From Cryphonectria parasitica EP155 (Eukaryota > Ascomycota > Sordariomycetes > Diaporthales > Cryphonectriaceae): a stretch of DNA of 64,000 nucleotides. This document shows, piece by piece, positions 11,701-23,065 of the stretch. The stretch spans positions 310,001 to 374,000 of the forward strand of contig NW_024468909.1 in NCBI RefSeq assembly GCF_011745365.1. The letters are read 5' to 3'. A program made the translations under genes and the position numbers. Below the pieces are notes generated by a model, which saw nothing but the letters and a program-made list of their open reading frames with translations, was not told where the DNA came from and ran no database searches. The first letter of the stretch is position 1, and the number at the start of each line of letters is the position of its first letter.

Positions 11701-14700
11701 CAAGTTCTTGGACGACAACGTTGCGCCTAGCGACCAGGCCACTCTCAAGCTCACCCTGGAGCCCCTGACCGCCATCCTGGACCTGTACAATGAGGGCCAG
11801 AAGGTCCGCGAGTTCAAGGTCATCTCCAGCCTGCTGGACAGCTATGCTGAGGTGGAGCGCTATTTCTCAGGCCAGAAGCTGCAGGATGAGGAGATTATCC
11901 TGGCCCTCCGTGACGCCAACAAGGAGGACGTGACCAAGGTTGTCCAGACGGTTCTGTCTCACAGCCGTGTCAATGCCAAGAACAACCTGGTCGTTGCCCT
12001 GTTGGAGGAGTACCGCCCCAACAAGCCCAACGTTGGCAACGTTGGAAAAACCCTCCGGCCCGTGCTCAGGCAGCTGGCAGATCTCGAGTCCCGTCAGACT
12101 GCTAAGGTTTCTCTGAAGGCTCGCGAGATCCTCATCCAGTGCGCTCTGCCGTCGCTGGAGGAGCGCAAGGCACAGATGGAGCACATCCTGCGGTCGTCGG
12201 TCGTGGAGTCGAGGTATGGTGAGGCTGGCCTGGACCACCGCAACCCCAGTCTCAGTGTCATCAAGGAGATTGTCGACTCCAAGTACACCGTCTTCGACGT
12301 GTTGCCACAGTTCTTCGCCCACGCTGATCCCTGGGTGGGTCTCGCTGCCCTGGAGGTCTACGTCCGCCGCGCTTACCGAGCATACATCCTCCGTCAAATT
12401 GAGTACCACGGCGATGAGTCGGATAACCCAGCCTTTGTGTCTTGGGACTTCCAGCTTAGGAAGATTGGCCAGTCCGAGTTCGGCCTTCCCATTGAGACAG
12501 CCGCACCTTCGTCTCCAGCGACGCCCATGACGCCAATGCAAGGGGGGGCAGACTACGGCTTCCACCGCATCCATTCCATCAGCGACATGTCCTATCTGAC
12601 TCGAAAGACTGAAGAGGAGCCTGTCCGCCGAGGTGTCATCATTCCTTGCAAGTATCTCGACGATGTCGAGGAGCTCCTGTCGAAAGCCCTGGATACGCTG
12701 CCTCTCTTCCAGAAGAAGAACGCCGTGATTGCGAACCTCGAAGGCAAGCGCAAGCCCCTCGGCCGTGATTCGCAGGAGGAGCTGTCCAACGTGGTCGTCA
12801 TTGCTGTCCACGACTCTGAGAGCCGTGATGATGTGGACGCCCTTGCCCGCATTCGGGACATTATCGAACAGTTCAAGGGTGAACTCCACACGCACGGTGT
12901 TCGCCGTCTCACCTTCATCTGTGGTGGCCCCGATGGCTCGAACCCCGGATACTACACCTTCCGTGGTCCAACGTACGAGGAGGACGACAGCATTCGACAC
13001 ATGGAGCCTGCCCTTGCCTTCCAGCTGGAGCTGAACCGCCTGTCCAAGTTCAAGATCAAGCCCGTCTTTACCGAGAACAAGAACATCCACGTGTACGAGG
13101 CAGCCGCCAAGGAGAACGAAGCTGACAAGCGTTACTTCACACGCGCTGTCATCCGGCCCGGCAGGCTCCGTGACGAGATCCCTACCGCCGAGTACCTGAT
13201 CTCTGAGGCTGACCGCGTTGTCAACGATATCTTTGATGCCCTCGAGATCATTGGCAACAACAACTCCGACTTGAACCACCTCTTCATCAACTTCACGCCC
13301 GTCTTCCAGCTTCAGCCACGCGAGGTCGAGTACTCGCTGCAGGGCTTCCTTGACCGGTTCGGGCCCAGAGGGTGGCGCCTCCGTGTCGCCCAGGTCGAGA
13401 TCCGCATTATCTGCACGGATCCGTCCACTGGCACGCCTTATCCTCTACGTGTCATCATCACCAATACTTCTGGATTTGTTGTCCAAGTCGAGGTGTATGC
13501 CGAGCGCAAGTCCGAGAAGGGAGAGTGGGTGTTCCACTCCCTCGGCGGCACGACCAAGATTGGCGCCATGCATCTGCTGCCCGTCTCGTCGCCGTACCCG
13601 GCCAAGAACCACCTGCAGCCCAAGCGGTACAAGGCTCACCTGATGGGAACCCAGTACGCGTACGACTTCCCCGAGCTGTTCCGTCAGGCTATCCAGAACT
13701 CGTGGACCGAGGCTGTCAAGGTCATGCCGGCTCTTGCCGAGAAGCAGCCTCCGACCGGCGAGTGCATCGACTTCAGCGAGCTTGTCCTCGATGACGCCGA
13801 CAAGCTGGCTGAGGTCTCCCGCGAAGCAGGCACCAACAGCTGTGGTATGGTCGGCTGGCTTATCAATGCCCGCACGCCCGAGTACCCTCGTGGCCGCAAG
13901 TTTGTGCTCGTTGCCAACGACATCACGTACCAGATCGGCTCCTTCGGTCCCAAGGAGGACCACTACTTCAACAAGTGTACCGAGCTGGCCCGCAAGCTTG
14001 GCATCCCCCGCATCTACCTGTCTGCCAACTCTGGTGCCCGCCTGGGTCTTGCGACGGAGCTCATGCCTCACTTCAAGGTCGCCTTCAACGACCCCGAGAA
14101 GCAGGAGGCTGGCTTCAAGTACCTGTACCTCGATGACGAGGCCAAGAAGCGTTTCGGGAGCTCCGTCATCACCGAGGAGGTTGTCGAGGACGGTGAGAAG
14201 AGGCACAAGATTGTCACCATCGTCGGACAAGAAGATGGTCTCGGTGTCGAGTGTCTGCGCGGCTCAGGTCTTATTGCCGGTGCGACCAGCCGTGCCTACA
14301 ACGACATCTTCACCTGCACGCTCGTCACATGCCGCTCCGTTGGTAAGTTGTTGTCCTTTTGCACCAGAAAGCCGTGGCGAGGAATGTCCTCTCACTACTC
14401 ACCTTTCATTTGCTAACCCAATGTGAAATAGGTATCGGTGCCTACCTTGTCCGCCTGGGCCAGCGTGCTGTCCAGGTGGAGGGTCAGCCTATCATCCTCA
14501 CCGGCGCTCCTGCTCTCAACAACCTGCTGGGTCGCGAGGTCTACACGTCCAACCTGCAGCTCGGTGGCACTCAGATCATGTACCGCAATGGTGTGTCTCA
14601 CATGACCGCTGAGGATGACATGGCTGGTATCTCCAAGATTGTGAAGTGGATGTCATTTGTGCCCGACAAGCGTAACAACCCCGTGCCCGTTGCCCCAAGC

Positions 14701-15960
14701 GCTGACACGTGGGACCGTGATGTTGTCTTCACACCTGCGCCTCGTGTGCCCCATGATGTGCGCTGGATGATTGCGGGCAAGCAGGACGGCGATGATTTCC
14801 AGCCTGGTCTGTTCGATAAGGACTCGTTTGTCGAGACCCTCGGCGGCTGGGCCAGGTCTGTCGTTGTCGGACGTGCTCGCCTTGGTGGTATCCCCATGGG
14901 TGTCATCGCGGTCGAGACCCGGACCATTGAGAACGTCACGCCTGCAGACCCCGCCAACCCTGACTCTATTGAGCAGGTCAGCCAGGAGGCTGGTGGTGTG
15001 TGGTACCCCAACTCTGCTTTCAAGACGGCGCAGGCCATCAATGATTTCAACTATGGTGAGCAGCTGCCGCTCATGATCCTTGCCAACTGGCGTGGTTTCT
15101 CTGGTGGCCAGCGCGACATGTACAACGAGGTGCTCAAGTACGGCTCGCTCATCGTCGACGCCCTCGTCAAGTACGAGCAGCCTATCTTCGTCTACATCCC
15201 ACCCTATGGTGAGCTCCGTGGCGGTTCCTGGGTCGTCGTCGATCCCACCATCAACCCCACTGTCATGGAGATGTATGCCGACGTGGAGGCCCGTGGTGGT
15301 GTCCTGGAGCCCGAGGGTATCATCGGTATCAAGTACCGTAAGGACAAGCAGCTGGCAACCATGGCGCGCAACGACCCCACCTATAGCACACTCAAGAAGG
15401 CCCTGGCGACGGCGCAGTCCAGCGGGGCTCCCAAGGCCGAGATTGATGCTATCGCCCAGAAGATTGCCGAGCGCGAGGAGCTGCTCCTGCCCATCTACTC
15501 CCAGATCAGTCTGCAATTTGCCGACCTGCACGACCGGGCTGGGCGCATGAAGGCCAAGGGTGTGATCCGCGATCAGCTCGAGTGGCGCGAGTCCCGTCGG
15601 TACTTCTACTGGCGCGTGCGCAGACGCCTCAACGAGGAGTATATCCTGCGCCGCATGGCTGCGACCGTCACGTCTGTGGCGAACAAGGACCCTGCCGCCC
15701 TGCGCACTCGTCATCTCTCGCTGCTCAAGGCCTGGAGCGGCATCGCCAAGTTCGACAAGTCGGACCGCGAGGTTGCTCTGTGGTACGAGGAGCACCGCCA
15801 GCAGGTCAACGAGAAGGTGGCTGCCCTGAAGGCGGAGGCGACGCGCACACACATTGCCGAGCTGCTGGTCGACAAGAATGCCTTTGAGGGCGTGCGTGCT
15901 GCACTGTCGAACCTTCCTGTGGCGGAGAAGGAGGCGCTTCTGAAGCAGCTTTCCTCCTAG
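8789..15960 (+). CDS. ACC1: Acetyl-CoA carboxylase (multidomain, biotin-dependent)
   Basis: Exons 8789-9019, 9115-9380, 9496-14342 and 14432-15960; introns of 95, 115 and 89 bp, all GT-AG and in phase; 2290 residues, the normal length for a fungal enzyme. It carboxylates acetyl-CoA to malonyl-CoA with ATP and bicarbonate, the committed step of cytosolic fatty-acid synthesis. Domains in order: biotin carboxylase (about 50-560) with the ATP-grasp glycine loop [10 protein letters not shown] near 270; biotinyl carrier with EVEVMKM, biotin-accepting Lys750 (codon 11246-11248); a long central regulatory domain; carboxyltransferase (about 1590-2150) with [14 protein letters not shown] and [13 protein letters not shown]. 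The first in-frame ATG is 8789, after a spliced pyrimidine-rich leader with one small uORF. Strong codon bias leaves long antisense open frames, which are shadows. Ends in [10 protein letters not shown]. Confidence 0.98.
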
Positions 15961-16760
15961 ACAGGACCGCCAAGATAGACAAAGACAGGTAGAGGTGGGG
16001 TGTGTGTTGATTATCTTGTGTACGGATTCATTAGTTTCTTCTACTATTCGGGGTTCATGGACAAGAGTGTGTACGGTCATACAAAGATTTGTGGTATTAC
16101 TAGCATTGTTTCGTTGTTCTCTTTCTCCCTCTTCTTCTTTCTCTCTCTTTCTTCTCTCTTTCTTCTCTCTTTTCCTTCTCGTTCTCGGTCACGGCGTTAT
16201 TCTTTTTCATATAGGAAATGAGTTACATGGGTCTCTGGTCCTGGAAAACGGGTTGGCATCCCCCGAAGTTTTGTCTACTTTTGTGATAAACTGGTGCAAG
16301 CGTGGCTCGGGTCGGTCCGTTCATGTACTCCGGTTCCGTTCTTGAACCTGTTAGACGCCTCTCCATGACATACAATACATTATACATGTTTGTTTTAACA
16401 CTGGCTCATGTTTGCCCATCATCGTCTTGACTCGTAGAAGCGCTTGTGGTACAATGCACTCGCCTATCAAGACGCTCAGCATTTGTCTACTACTTCAAGA
16501 AGAGTAGAGGTAGTTGGTTGTTCTGACATTTCAGGACTTGCGTGTCAATTTATTAAGGGCCGCATGAACAACTTGTGTATGTATGCTGCTCCAGCACTAA
16601 GATTCCTGCCTGTTCTCGACATCCATCAGCTCACCTGCTGTTCGTCGAGGGGGTTCGCATCTATGACTGATCCCATCATCATGACCAACTTTTCATTCAT
16701 TACACCGCCTTCGAAGGCTGGTCTCCTGGTCTATCTAGATGTCGAAGTATCTTCCCTTCA
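15961..16760. other. Intergenic region between two convergent genes
   Basis: Holds the 3' UTRs of the carboxylase (+) and the CorA-like gene (-). A nearly pure pyrimidine tract of about 65 nt (CTTT/CTCT units) spans 16117-16182. No gene seen. Confidence 0.6.
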
Positions 16761-19422
16761 CTATTTGGCACCCCTTTCCCCTTCGTCCTGCCGCCGAATT
16801 CCGCCCTTGGACCACTCCTTAGGCGCAACAAAGCGCCAGCCACAAACTACAATCACGACACAGGGGATGGTTATGAGGGACGGTCTGGCGAAAGAGGGCT
16901 TAAGTGAGACGATGGCTGTAATTGCCGCGGAGAATATAGCTGGCATAAAAACCAAGACTTCGCCCGCGACGCAGTGGTGCCGGCTCAAGGCGGCGCTTTG
17001 GTTGTTGTTGTTGCTGCTGCTGCTGCTGCTGTTGCTGTTGTTGCTGTTCTGACTGTTGGTGCTGCTCGTCTCGCTGGTCTTCTCTTGATATATATCGTAT
17101 CTTTCCTCCTCCTCCTCCTCTTCCAAGTCCACGAGGTTCGTCGTCGTGATCGGCTTCGAGAACAACAGCCGCAGCAGCTGCCTCGTAGCCGTCTCGGCCG
17201 CCCCGGGCCCCATCGGCACCGCAGCGTGCGGCGCTGATGAGGAGACGGCCGAGATCTGACCGGCTGTCAGCCTCATGACACCTGAGGCTCAACGCATCAG
17301 ACTGAGTTCGAGAAGAAGAAGAAGGAGCAGCAGCAGGAATTGTTTTAAGAGCAGAGCTTGGGGTGGGAGCCGAGGAGAGGGAGATCAGGGTGATGAGACT
17401 ACGTACCAGCCCGGTCAGCCTCTCGGATCGGCCCTGTAGGTAGCGCAGGTAGTCCTCGAGGGAGGCCATGTGCCTCTCGAGGGCGGGGATGGCCTCGGTC
17501 ATGCTCTCCATGGCCCAGTGGTAGCGGTCCAGGAACTGCGGCGCCACCACGTCCACGATGACCGTCTCGTGCTCGCGCGCCACAATCTCCAGGATGCCTC
17601 TTGCCATGGCCAGGTGTCGTAGTTTGTTGGACAGGCTGGTCTGGACCTTGTTGATGGTTGCTATCTGGGATACCACTCTTCCGTGGGGCCCGCGTCCTCC
17701 GCCGGCCTGAGCCTGGGGGTTGCTGGCGGTGTGATGGGTCATCTTTTCTGACTCGGCTGGTGGTGTTGAGGGTGCGAAGGGGTTCGGGTCGGTGACGAGG
17801 GAGAAACTGCTGGTTTGAGTAGGCATTATACCGTTGGCCATGTGATGGTGATGGTGGTGGTTGTGGTGGTGGTCTGGAGACATTCCGCCTCCTCCTCGTC
17901 CTCGTCCTTCTGCTGCTGCTGTTGGAACAAGATTTTCTGTAGCGATTCCACCAACACCGTTGCTGGTGGTGGTGCTGCTGTTCTTGAGGCTCTTCTCGAC
18001 TCCCTTGATGAGCGGTAGGTCGTCCTCGCTCACCTTATCGTCAGAGAAGCGCAACAGGTGCACGCATGTGACAAAACTCAGCAGCTGCGGCGCAAACAGA
18101 AACCCTCGGTATATGTTAAGCGTCTCCCGAAACCCCTGCCACGCCTTGCTGGCCGTGACACTGCCCGTCCTATTCTTCGTCCACTTCCTGCTCGGCGTCG
18201 AGTGAAGACTGCTGGTGTCGTCGTGCGCCAGCTTACTTATAGGCGTCACGGGCGGACTACCTGGAGGACCAAAACCACCACCGCCACCAGAAGCAGCAGC
18301 AGCAGAGACAACGCGGTGCGTGCCGCTGCTGGTGGTAATAACCGCAGGCGAGGCCAGAGTTGGCGGTGGGAAGTGGCTGCTGTCCTTGGCCTGCCACTTC
18401 TGGCACCTGTCGATGAAGAGGCCTCTCGTCTCCAGGGTGCGCTTGTTGAACGTCCAGATGAGCGCGTACTGCGACGTGCCGATGAATTTTGTCACGATCC
18501 CCTTGCTGTGGTCGGTGAACTCGTGGAAGCCGTCGTACTCGCGCGCCAGGTAATACAGTGCAGAGTGGTCAGCGTCCATGAGGTTCACGTACAGCCGCAG
18601 GAAGGTGTCGCGCGAGATGGCGAGGGTGTTGGTGTCTGGGGAGAATCCTGCTGGTGCGCCGGAATTCTTGCCGTAACGGTAATCGTTGCCGTCGTCGTCG
18701 TCGTCGTCGTTGTTGTCGTCGTCCGTGTCGTCGTTGTCAGGCTCGATGCGCTGGATGCATACCAGCTTCAGCGACGCTACGGCCTCTGTGTCTTGTTGGC
18801 CGCGGCTGTGGCCTTCCCTACCTGGATAATTATGATTAATATTACTATAGGCTGCTCCTGCCGATGACGACGATGTCGGTCTTATCTTGCTGGGCAAGCT
18901 GAAACTCCTCGAACCACCACCAGTGCCGGGGTCAGTACCTCCACCGTTCTGCAAAGCAGCCCCCTTGGGCCTCTCCTCCGCCGCCGCCGCCGCCGCCTGC
19001 TGCTGGGCGAGGTCGACAGGGCGCTTCTTCATGAACGCAGGCAGGTCATCCTCAAAGACCATCCACTCGTTCATGGTGACGCGCTTCACCGCGCCCGCGC
19101 CACTGCCGCCATTTTGTTGTTGTTGATGTTGTTGTTGTTTGGACGAGAACGAGGCAGACCCGTTGCCGCCCGCGCTGAGGGTTGCGGCAGTAGCAATGGC
19201 GCCGGCGGTGAGGCTCTGGGTGCTGGGCTGGCGTCTTGCCGCCGCCGCCGTCGTGGTGACGTTGGATTGTGAGGATGACGACAAGGTGGAGGACGCCGGG
19301 GGAAAGGCGCCGACCTCGATGGCGTTGTACCGGTATGGGCCTTCGCCGGTGCTGGTGCTGCTGGGCCGGAACTTTTGGTGTCTGTCGAAGGTCGACTGGG
19401 CGATGAGCTTGAGGCCCTCCAT
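16761..19422 (-). CDS. CorA-like transporter domain protein with a repeat-rich C-terminal part
   Basis: Proposed exons 19422-17407 and 17255-16761, joined by a 151-bp intron (GCTG|GTACGT ... GCTGACAGCCGGTCAG, a textbook branch site next to the acceptor); 836 residues. Residues about 265-350 (DTFLRLYVNLMDADHSALYY, then EYDGFHEF and FIGTSQYALIWTF) and 428-455 (RGFLFAPQLLSFVTCVHLL) match my memory of the fungal CorA-like family, followed by a helical stretch with VQTSLSNKLRHLAMARGILE (about 590-672). The spliced C-terminus adds an acidic run, an Asn/Ser run, and two hydrophobic segments (about 771-789 and 797-814), as expected for a CorA-type two-helix membrane end. The usual GMN motif is not seen, so cation transport is unproven. 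The N-terminal 260 residues are low complexity (Gln, Ala, Ser, Gly, Asp). Without splicing the frame stays open to 16900 with a Gln-rich tail instead. Confidence 0.7.
17001..17049. repeat. CAG/CTG-type triplet repeat inside the CorA-like gene
   Basis: About 16 imperfect TTG/CTG triplets on the + strand (CAA/CAG on the coding strand). In the spliced model they are read one base out of the Gln frame, giving Asn/Ser; in the unspliced frame they give polyglutamine. Confidence 0.85.
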
Positions 19423-20895
19423 CGCGGTTCTTGTTGCTGTGATGATTCAATGGAGCCCCTGCTTGTGGAAATAACTAAAAGAAGATGATGATGATGAGAA
19501 GAAAAAGATGACGGTGGCCGGAGCCACCTCACCAAATTGATTTGTGCAGCTATGGGCCTTTGATGCGCGCAGGTGTTCAAGAAGTCGTCGCGCACGACAC
19601 AACTCGGTTCCGTGAGGAATCTCAAAGTAAGATAGATGGATGATCCAGCCAAATATGAATGTGGGGTTCGCGGTGAGATGAGAAGAGTTGATGATGGAAC
19701 CTCGGTGGAGCAGTGATATACCTCCACGCGATGTAGGAAGCAATGGGTGTATAGTGGTTGTGTGTGGCTTGAGAGTCGGGGGTGGTAATGTGGCGAAATC
19801 TGGGAAGAATCGCATCTCACTCACACACGCTCAATCACACTCCTCCTCACACGCACATTCGTCATCATGCACTAGCATCGAAATTTGGGCTGAAGCCAGT
19901 TGAGCCTTTGATCCAGGATCCTTCTCAAAAAAGACAGGGGGTGGCCGATGGGCTTACGCGAAGGAGGGTACCATCGCTCCGTCATCCTGTCCCATGGGGA
20001 GGGGGAGATGGTGGACGGGGATGTTCTTGTGCAATGGTGTCATGGGCTGTATCGATATTTACTAATGGCAATGTATTGCTTAATACCGCATTTATTTACT
20101 GTGTGGCTACAAGAAGCGTACGAGGGGTTATTCAGGTCGTAGACTGAGCAGACTCGAATAATCCTGGGCCAGAAGAATCTACCATCGTACTCTGCAATAC
20201 TGTCAATTCGATAAGTATCTTTGTGGGTCACTTGGCTCCACTGATCTTTCCAAGGATGTATGATTTCTTCCAGACGTCAGACCCGAAGTCCAGGGCCTGG
20301 TTTTGCAGTGTGGTGGCTTGTTGACAGGGACAAGCATAGTTCCGAGTTGCAGAAGGTCTTCTGCAAGGCGTGCGTTTGTTGGGTTGGATAGAGGGTAGTT
20401 TTGGCTATTCCGAGGTCATGTTCTTCAGCACCCAATATTCCTTGCTGAGCTTTTGATAAGAGATTGGCATAGACTCTCTCATATAGCCATCATATGATTG
20501 AGGGTAGTTGTTCTGGAAACAGACCTGTATTATTTGAAACCTTATTCGCCAATTTAATTATACAATGCAACGACCGACATATCGTACAGGATGGTATAGC
20601 AGCGCAGATGCAGATAATATGCAAACCCAGAGGATGTTGAATCATGGAAAAGAGGGACTTGAGTACCATACCATGCTGCAACTCATCTGGTTCATAAATC
20701 ATGTGTCATTGATAATGATATCTCAGTCTCAATAGGCCCATCCCGTGCTCGGTACTTGTTTGTGTCGGGTTCGTCCGGTCTTCTTCCCTCCCTTGTGATT
20801 TGCCATCCTCCTCCTCCAGGCTCAAATTCGCAACAAAGGCTGACACTCCAGTAAGATCTCTGCCATCATCATCATCATCATCATCCATCACTTAT
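19423..20895. other. Intergenic region: CorA-like promoter and 3' flank of the monooxygenase
   Basis: About 1.5 kb. The left part is the upstream region of the CorA-like gene (-), and the AT-richer right part (20150-20890) the 3' side of the SsuD-like gene. A short ATC/CAT triplet run (about 8 units) lies at 20862-20886. No gene seen. Confidence 0.55.
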
Positions 20896-22059
20896 TTACA
20901 CCCCCTCTGCTGCCACAGATGCTGCAGGTGCGCCGTCGGCACCCTTCTCTGCTTTGGCACCATCTGTCCCGTTCAGCGTCTTCAGGCCCGCCCGAACCTT
21001 GGGAAGGATATACCGGCCGTAGTCGATGCTGTCGTTGATGTTGTCATAGCCACGGATCGAGATCAGATCGGCACCAAGCTTCGCATAGTCCAGCAGAGAC
21101 TCAGCCACGGTCTCATACGACCCGACCAGCGCCGTCGACGCGCCACGCGCGTTGGTGGCCGTCACTGTAGGGTACCACAGACAGCGGTCCTGCACGTCGC
21201 CGCGCGAGGCAATGTTCAGCAGGCGCTGCGAGCCCACGTTCTGCGGCGCAGGGGCGTTGGCCGGCACCTTGCCCTGGCCCTTGGCGCGGTTCTCCTTGAG
21301 CACGTCGAGGATGCGGTAGGCCTTGGCCCACGCGAGATCGTCCGTCTCGGCAACAATCGGCCGGAAGGTGACCCAGATGCGCGGCCTGTCATCCGGCGCG
21401 CGCCCAGCCTTGTCGGCCTCGGCGTAGATCCTGTCGATCTGCTCCTTGGTGTCCTTGAGCGGCTCGCCCCAGAGACCAAAGATGTCGCCCAGGGATCCGC
21501 CGATGCGGTACGCCTCGGGCGAGGAGCCACCGACAGACACCTGGATGGCCTTGGGCCCGCCGATGGGCTGGACGCGGTTGGCGAAATCCTTGAACTGGTA
21601 GTATTTTCCGTCCCAGTCAAAGGGCTCGCTGGACGACCATGCGCGCCGCAGGATCTTGATGTACTCCTCGAGCCGGCCGTACCGCGAGTCCTTGTCGAGG
21701 GTGTCGCCCTCGCGCCCTTGCTCCACATCGCTGCCGCCTGCGATGAAGTGCACCACCACGCGGCCTTGCCCCAGGTGGTTGAGTGTGGCGAGCATCTTGG
21801 CCGCGACGGTGGGGTACATGGTGTTGGGTCGGAGGGCGATCACGACGCTGACCTTTTCTGTGGCCGACAGGATGGTCGCGCCGATGGTGAAGGGGTCGAA
21901 ACCGCCCGAGTCGTAGGGGATGAGGGTATAGTTGAAGTCATAGTCGTCCAGGCCGCGTGCGTAGCGCTTGATGAAGTCTGGGTCGGCCGGGGCGCCGGGG
22001 ATGGGTTCCAGCTCCGTAGAGGCATTGGGAAAGGTCATGGAAATGAACTCGAGAGGCAT
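20896..22059 (-). CDS. SsuD-like FMNH2-dependent alkanesulfonate monooxygenase (LLM class)
   Basis: Single exon, 387 residues, close to the 381 of E. coli SsuD. Bacterial luciferase-like fold; family-typical stretches are IPYDSGGFDPFTIGATIL, the ALRPNTMYPTVAAKMLATL strand-helix, the phosphate-site region VHFIAGGSD, QVSVGGSSPEA, FGLWGEP, and near the end STALVGSYETVAE and ISIRGYDNINDS. SsuD uses reduced flavin and O2 to cleave C-S bonds of alkanesulfonates, releasing sulfite for sulfur assimilation; a substrate other than alkanesulfonate is possible. No targeting signal or membrane segment, so cytosolic. The last 25 residues are Ala/Gly-rich and not conserved. Intronless and GC-rich at third positions, which fits old bacterial ancestry but such genes are widespread in ascomycetes. 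It is divergent from the P450 gene to its right. Confidence 0.9.
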   Translation of the reverse strand: MPLEFISMTFPNASTELEPIPGAPADPDFIKRYARGLDDYDFNYTLIPYDSGGFDPFTIGATILSATEKVSVVIALRPNTMYPTVAAKMLATLNHLGQGRVVVHFIAGGSDVEQGREGDTLDKDSRYGRLEEYIKILRRAWSSSEPFDWDGKYYQFKDFANRVQPIGGPKAIQVSVGGSSPEAYRIGGSLGDIFGLWGEPLKDTKEQIDRIYAEADKAGRAPDDRPRIWVTFRPIVAETDDLAWAKAYRILDVLKENRAKGQGKVPANAPAPQNVGSQRLLNIASRGDVQDRCLWYPTVTATNARGASTALVGSYETVAESLLDYAKLGADLISIRGYDNINDSIDYGRYILPKVRAGLKTLNGTDGAKAEKGADGAPAASVAAEGV

Positions 22060-22248
22060 CTTGGGCAGTCTTGATGGTTGAAATAATGTTTGGTTGTGAA
22101 GAATCTCTTTATAGGAACGTGAGCTAGGGCCTATAAGTTAGAAAGGAAGAAGTACTCCCTGCTGCTGTAAATTTAGCAGCGTAATTATATGACACCAATC
22201 ATTCAACTTTCGATATCAAATCGCTAGTCCCAAGTTAGTTGTCTTCTC

Positions 22249-22257
22249 TTATATATA
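22249..22257 (-). promoter_or_regulatory. TATA-like element upstream of the monooxygenase gene
   Basis: The minus strand reads TATATATAA here, about 190 bp upstream of the ATG at 22059. Position and sequence fit a TATA box; function is inferred. Confidence 0.4.
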
Positions 22258-23031
22258 CACACACAAACTGGGCCAGCAGTTGTTCATTCATGGCCACGAT
22301 TACTTACTAATTATACAGCCGCCGCGTGTGGGGAAGTGGATTGCGACAGCTGCTGGCCGATCACGTCTTCCACAGCAAATCCGACAATCGGCCAAAAGTC
22401 GTCCCATAACCAGCGCTTGCATCATTCTGACAGCGATTTGCGTGAGGGGGAGATATGGCACCGGTATCGATCTTGATAGGTTCATCTTAGGGGTGTAGTC
22501 CTCCTTTCAAGGCTACAGCGAACCAGTCAGTGTTCTTGCGCGCTGCGATACACACCACTGCAAACAAAGATCCTGCAGATGGACTGCATTGATAATAAGT
22601 TGCCGAAGACGATCAAAAAGGCCTCACGAGGGCCCGGAAGTCGGGATCGGAAATAAGAAAACTTCGCTAGAGATGGGAGGTATTGAGAATTGTCCTCTTT
22701 GCTGTCCCACTGATCTGATCTCGACGCCATCTTGCGGAGCCCCTCGCAACGTGACCTCGCTGGGGGGAAACGGTATTAAGTTGGTACAAGGTTGCATTCT
22801 GTCTAGCCCTCAGGATGATAATTGACGCATGCCTTGTTAACAAGAAGCACTCTTCGCTCACTGTCCACAGATGCAATGCTTCAGCGTATATAGACATTTC
22901 GAGACCTTCTCTCGAGATGTCGACTCCACAGGCATCGTCAACACATTATCTGCATTCATCGCATGACAGCTCTTGATGTTGAATGGTTGGAAAAGTCATC
23001 TGTCACGTTTCCATCTTCGACGAAAGTATTT

Positions 23032-23065
23032 ACTCCGTTTGCTCCTCGACTCCGTTTGCTCCTCG
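23032..23065. repeat. 17-bp direct tandem repeat, two perfect copies
   Basis: ACTCCGTTTGCTCCTCG occurs at 23032-23048 and again at 23049-23065, followed by a third partial ACT. It lies about 0.95 kb upstream of the P450 start and 1 kb upstream of the monooxygenase start, so it could be a doubled regulatory site or simple slippage. Confidence 0.9.

Noticed and set aside
9449..16080. Long antisense open frames (to 536 codons) opposite the acetyl-CoA carboxylase gene
   Set aside because: They mirror the codon bias of the true gene; their translations are Val/Leu/Asp-rich without domain features.
20800..22074. 424-codon frame antisense to the SsuD-like gene
   Set aside because: Caused by GC-rich third positions; composition is Arg/Val/Gly-rich and lacks any motif, while the sense strand encodes a full LLM-class enzyme.
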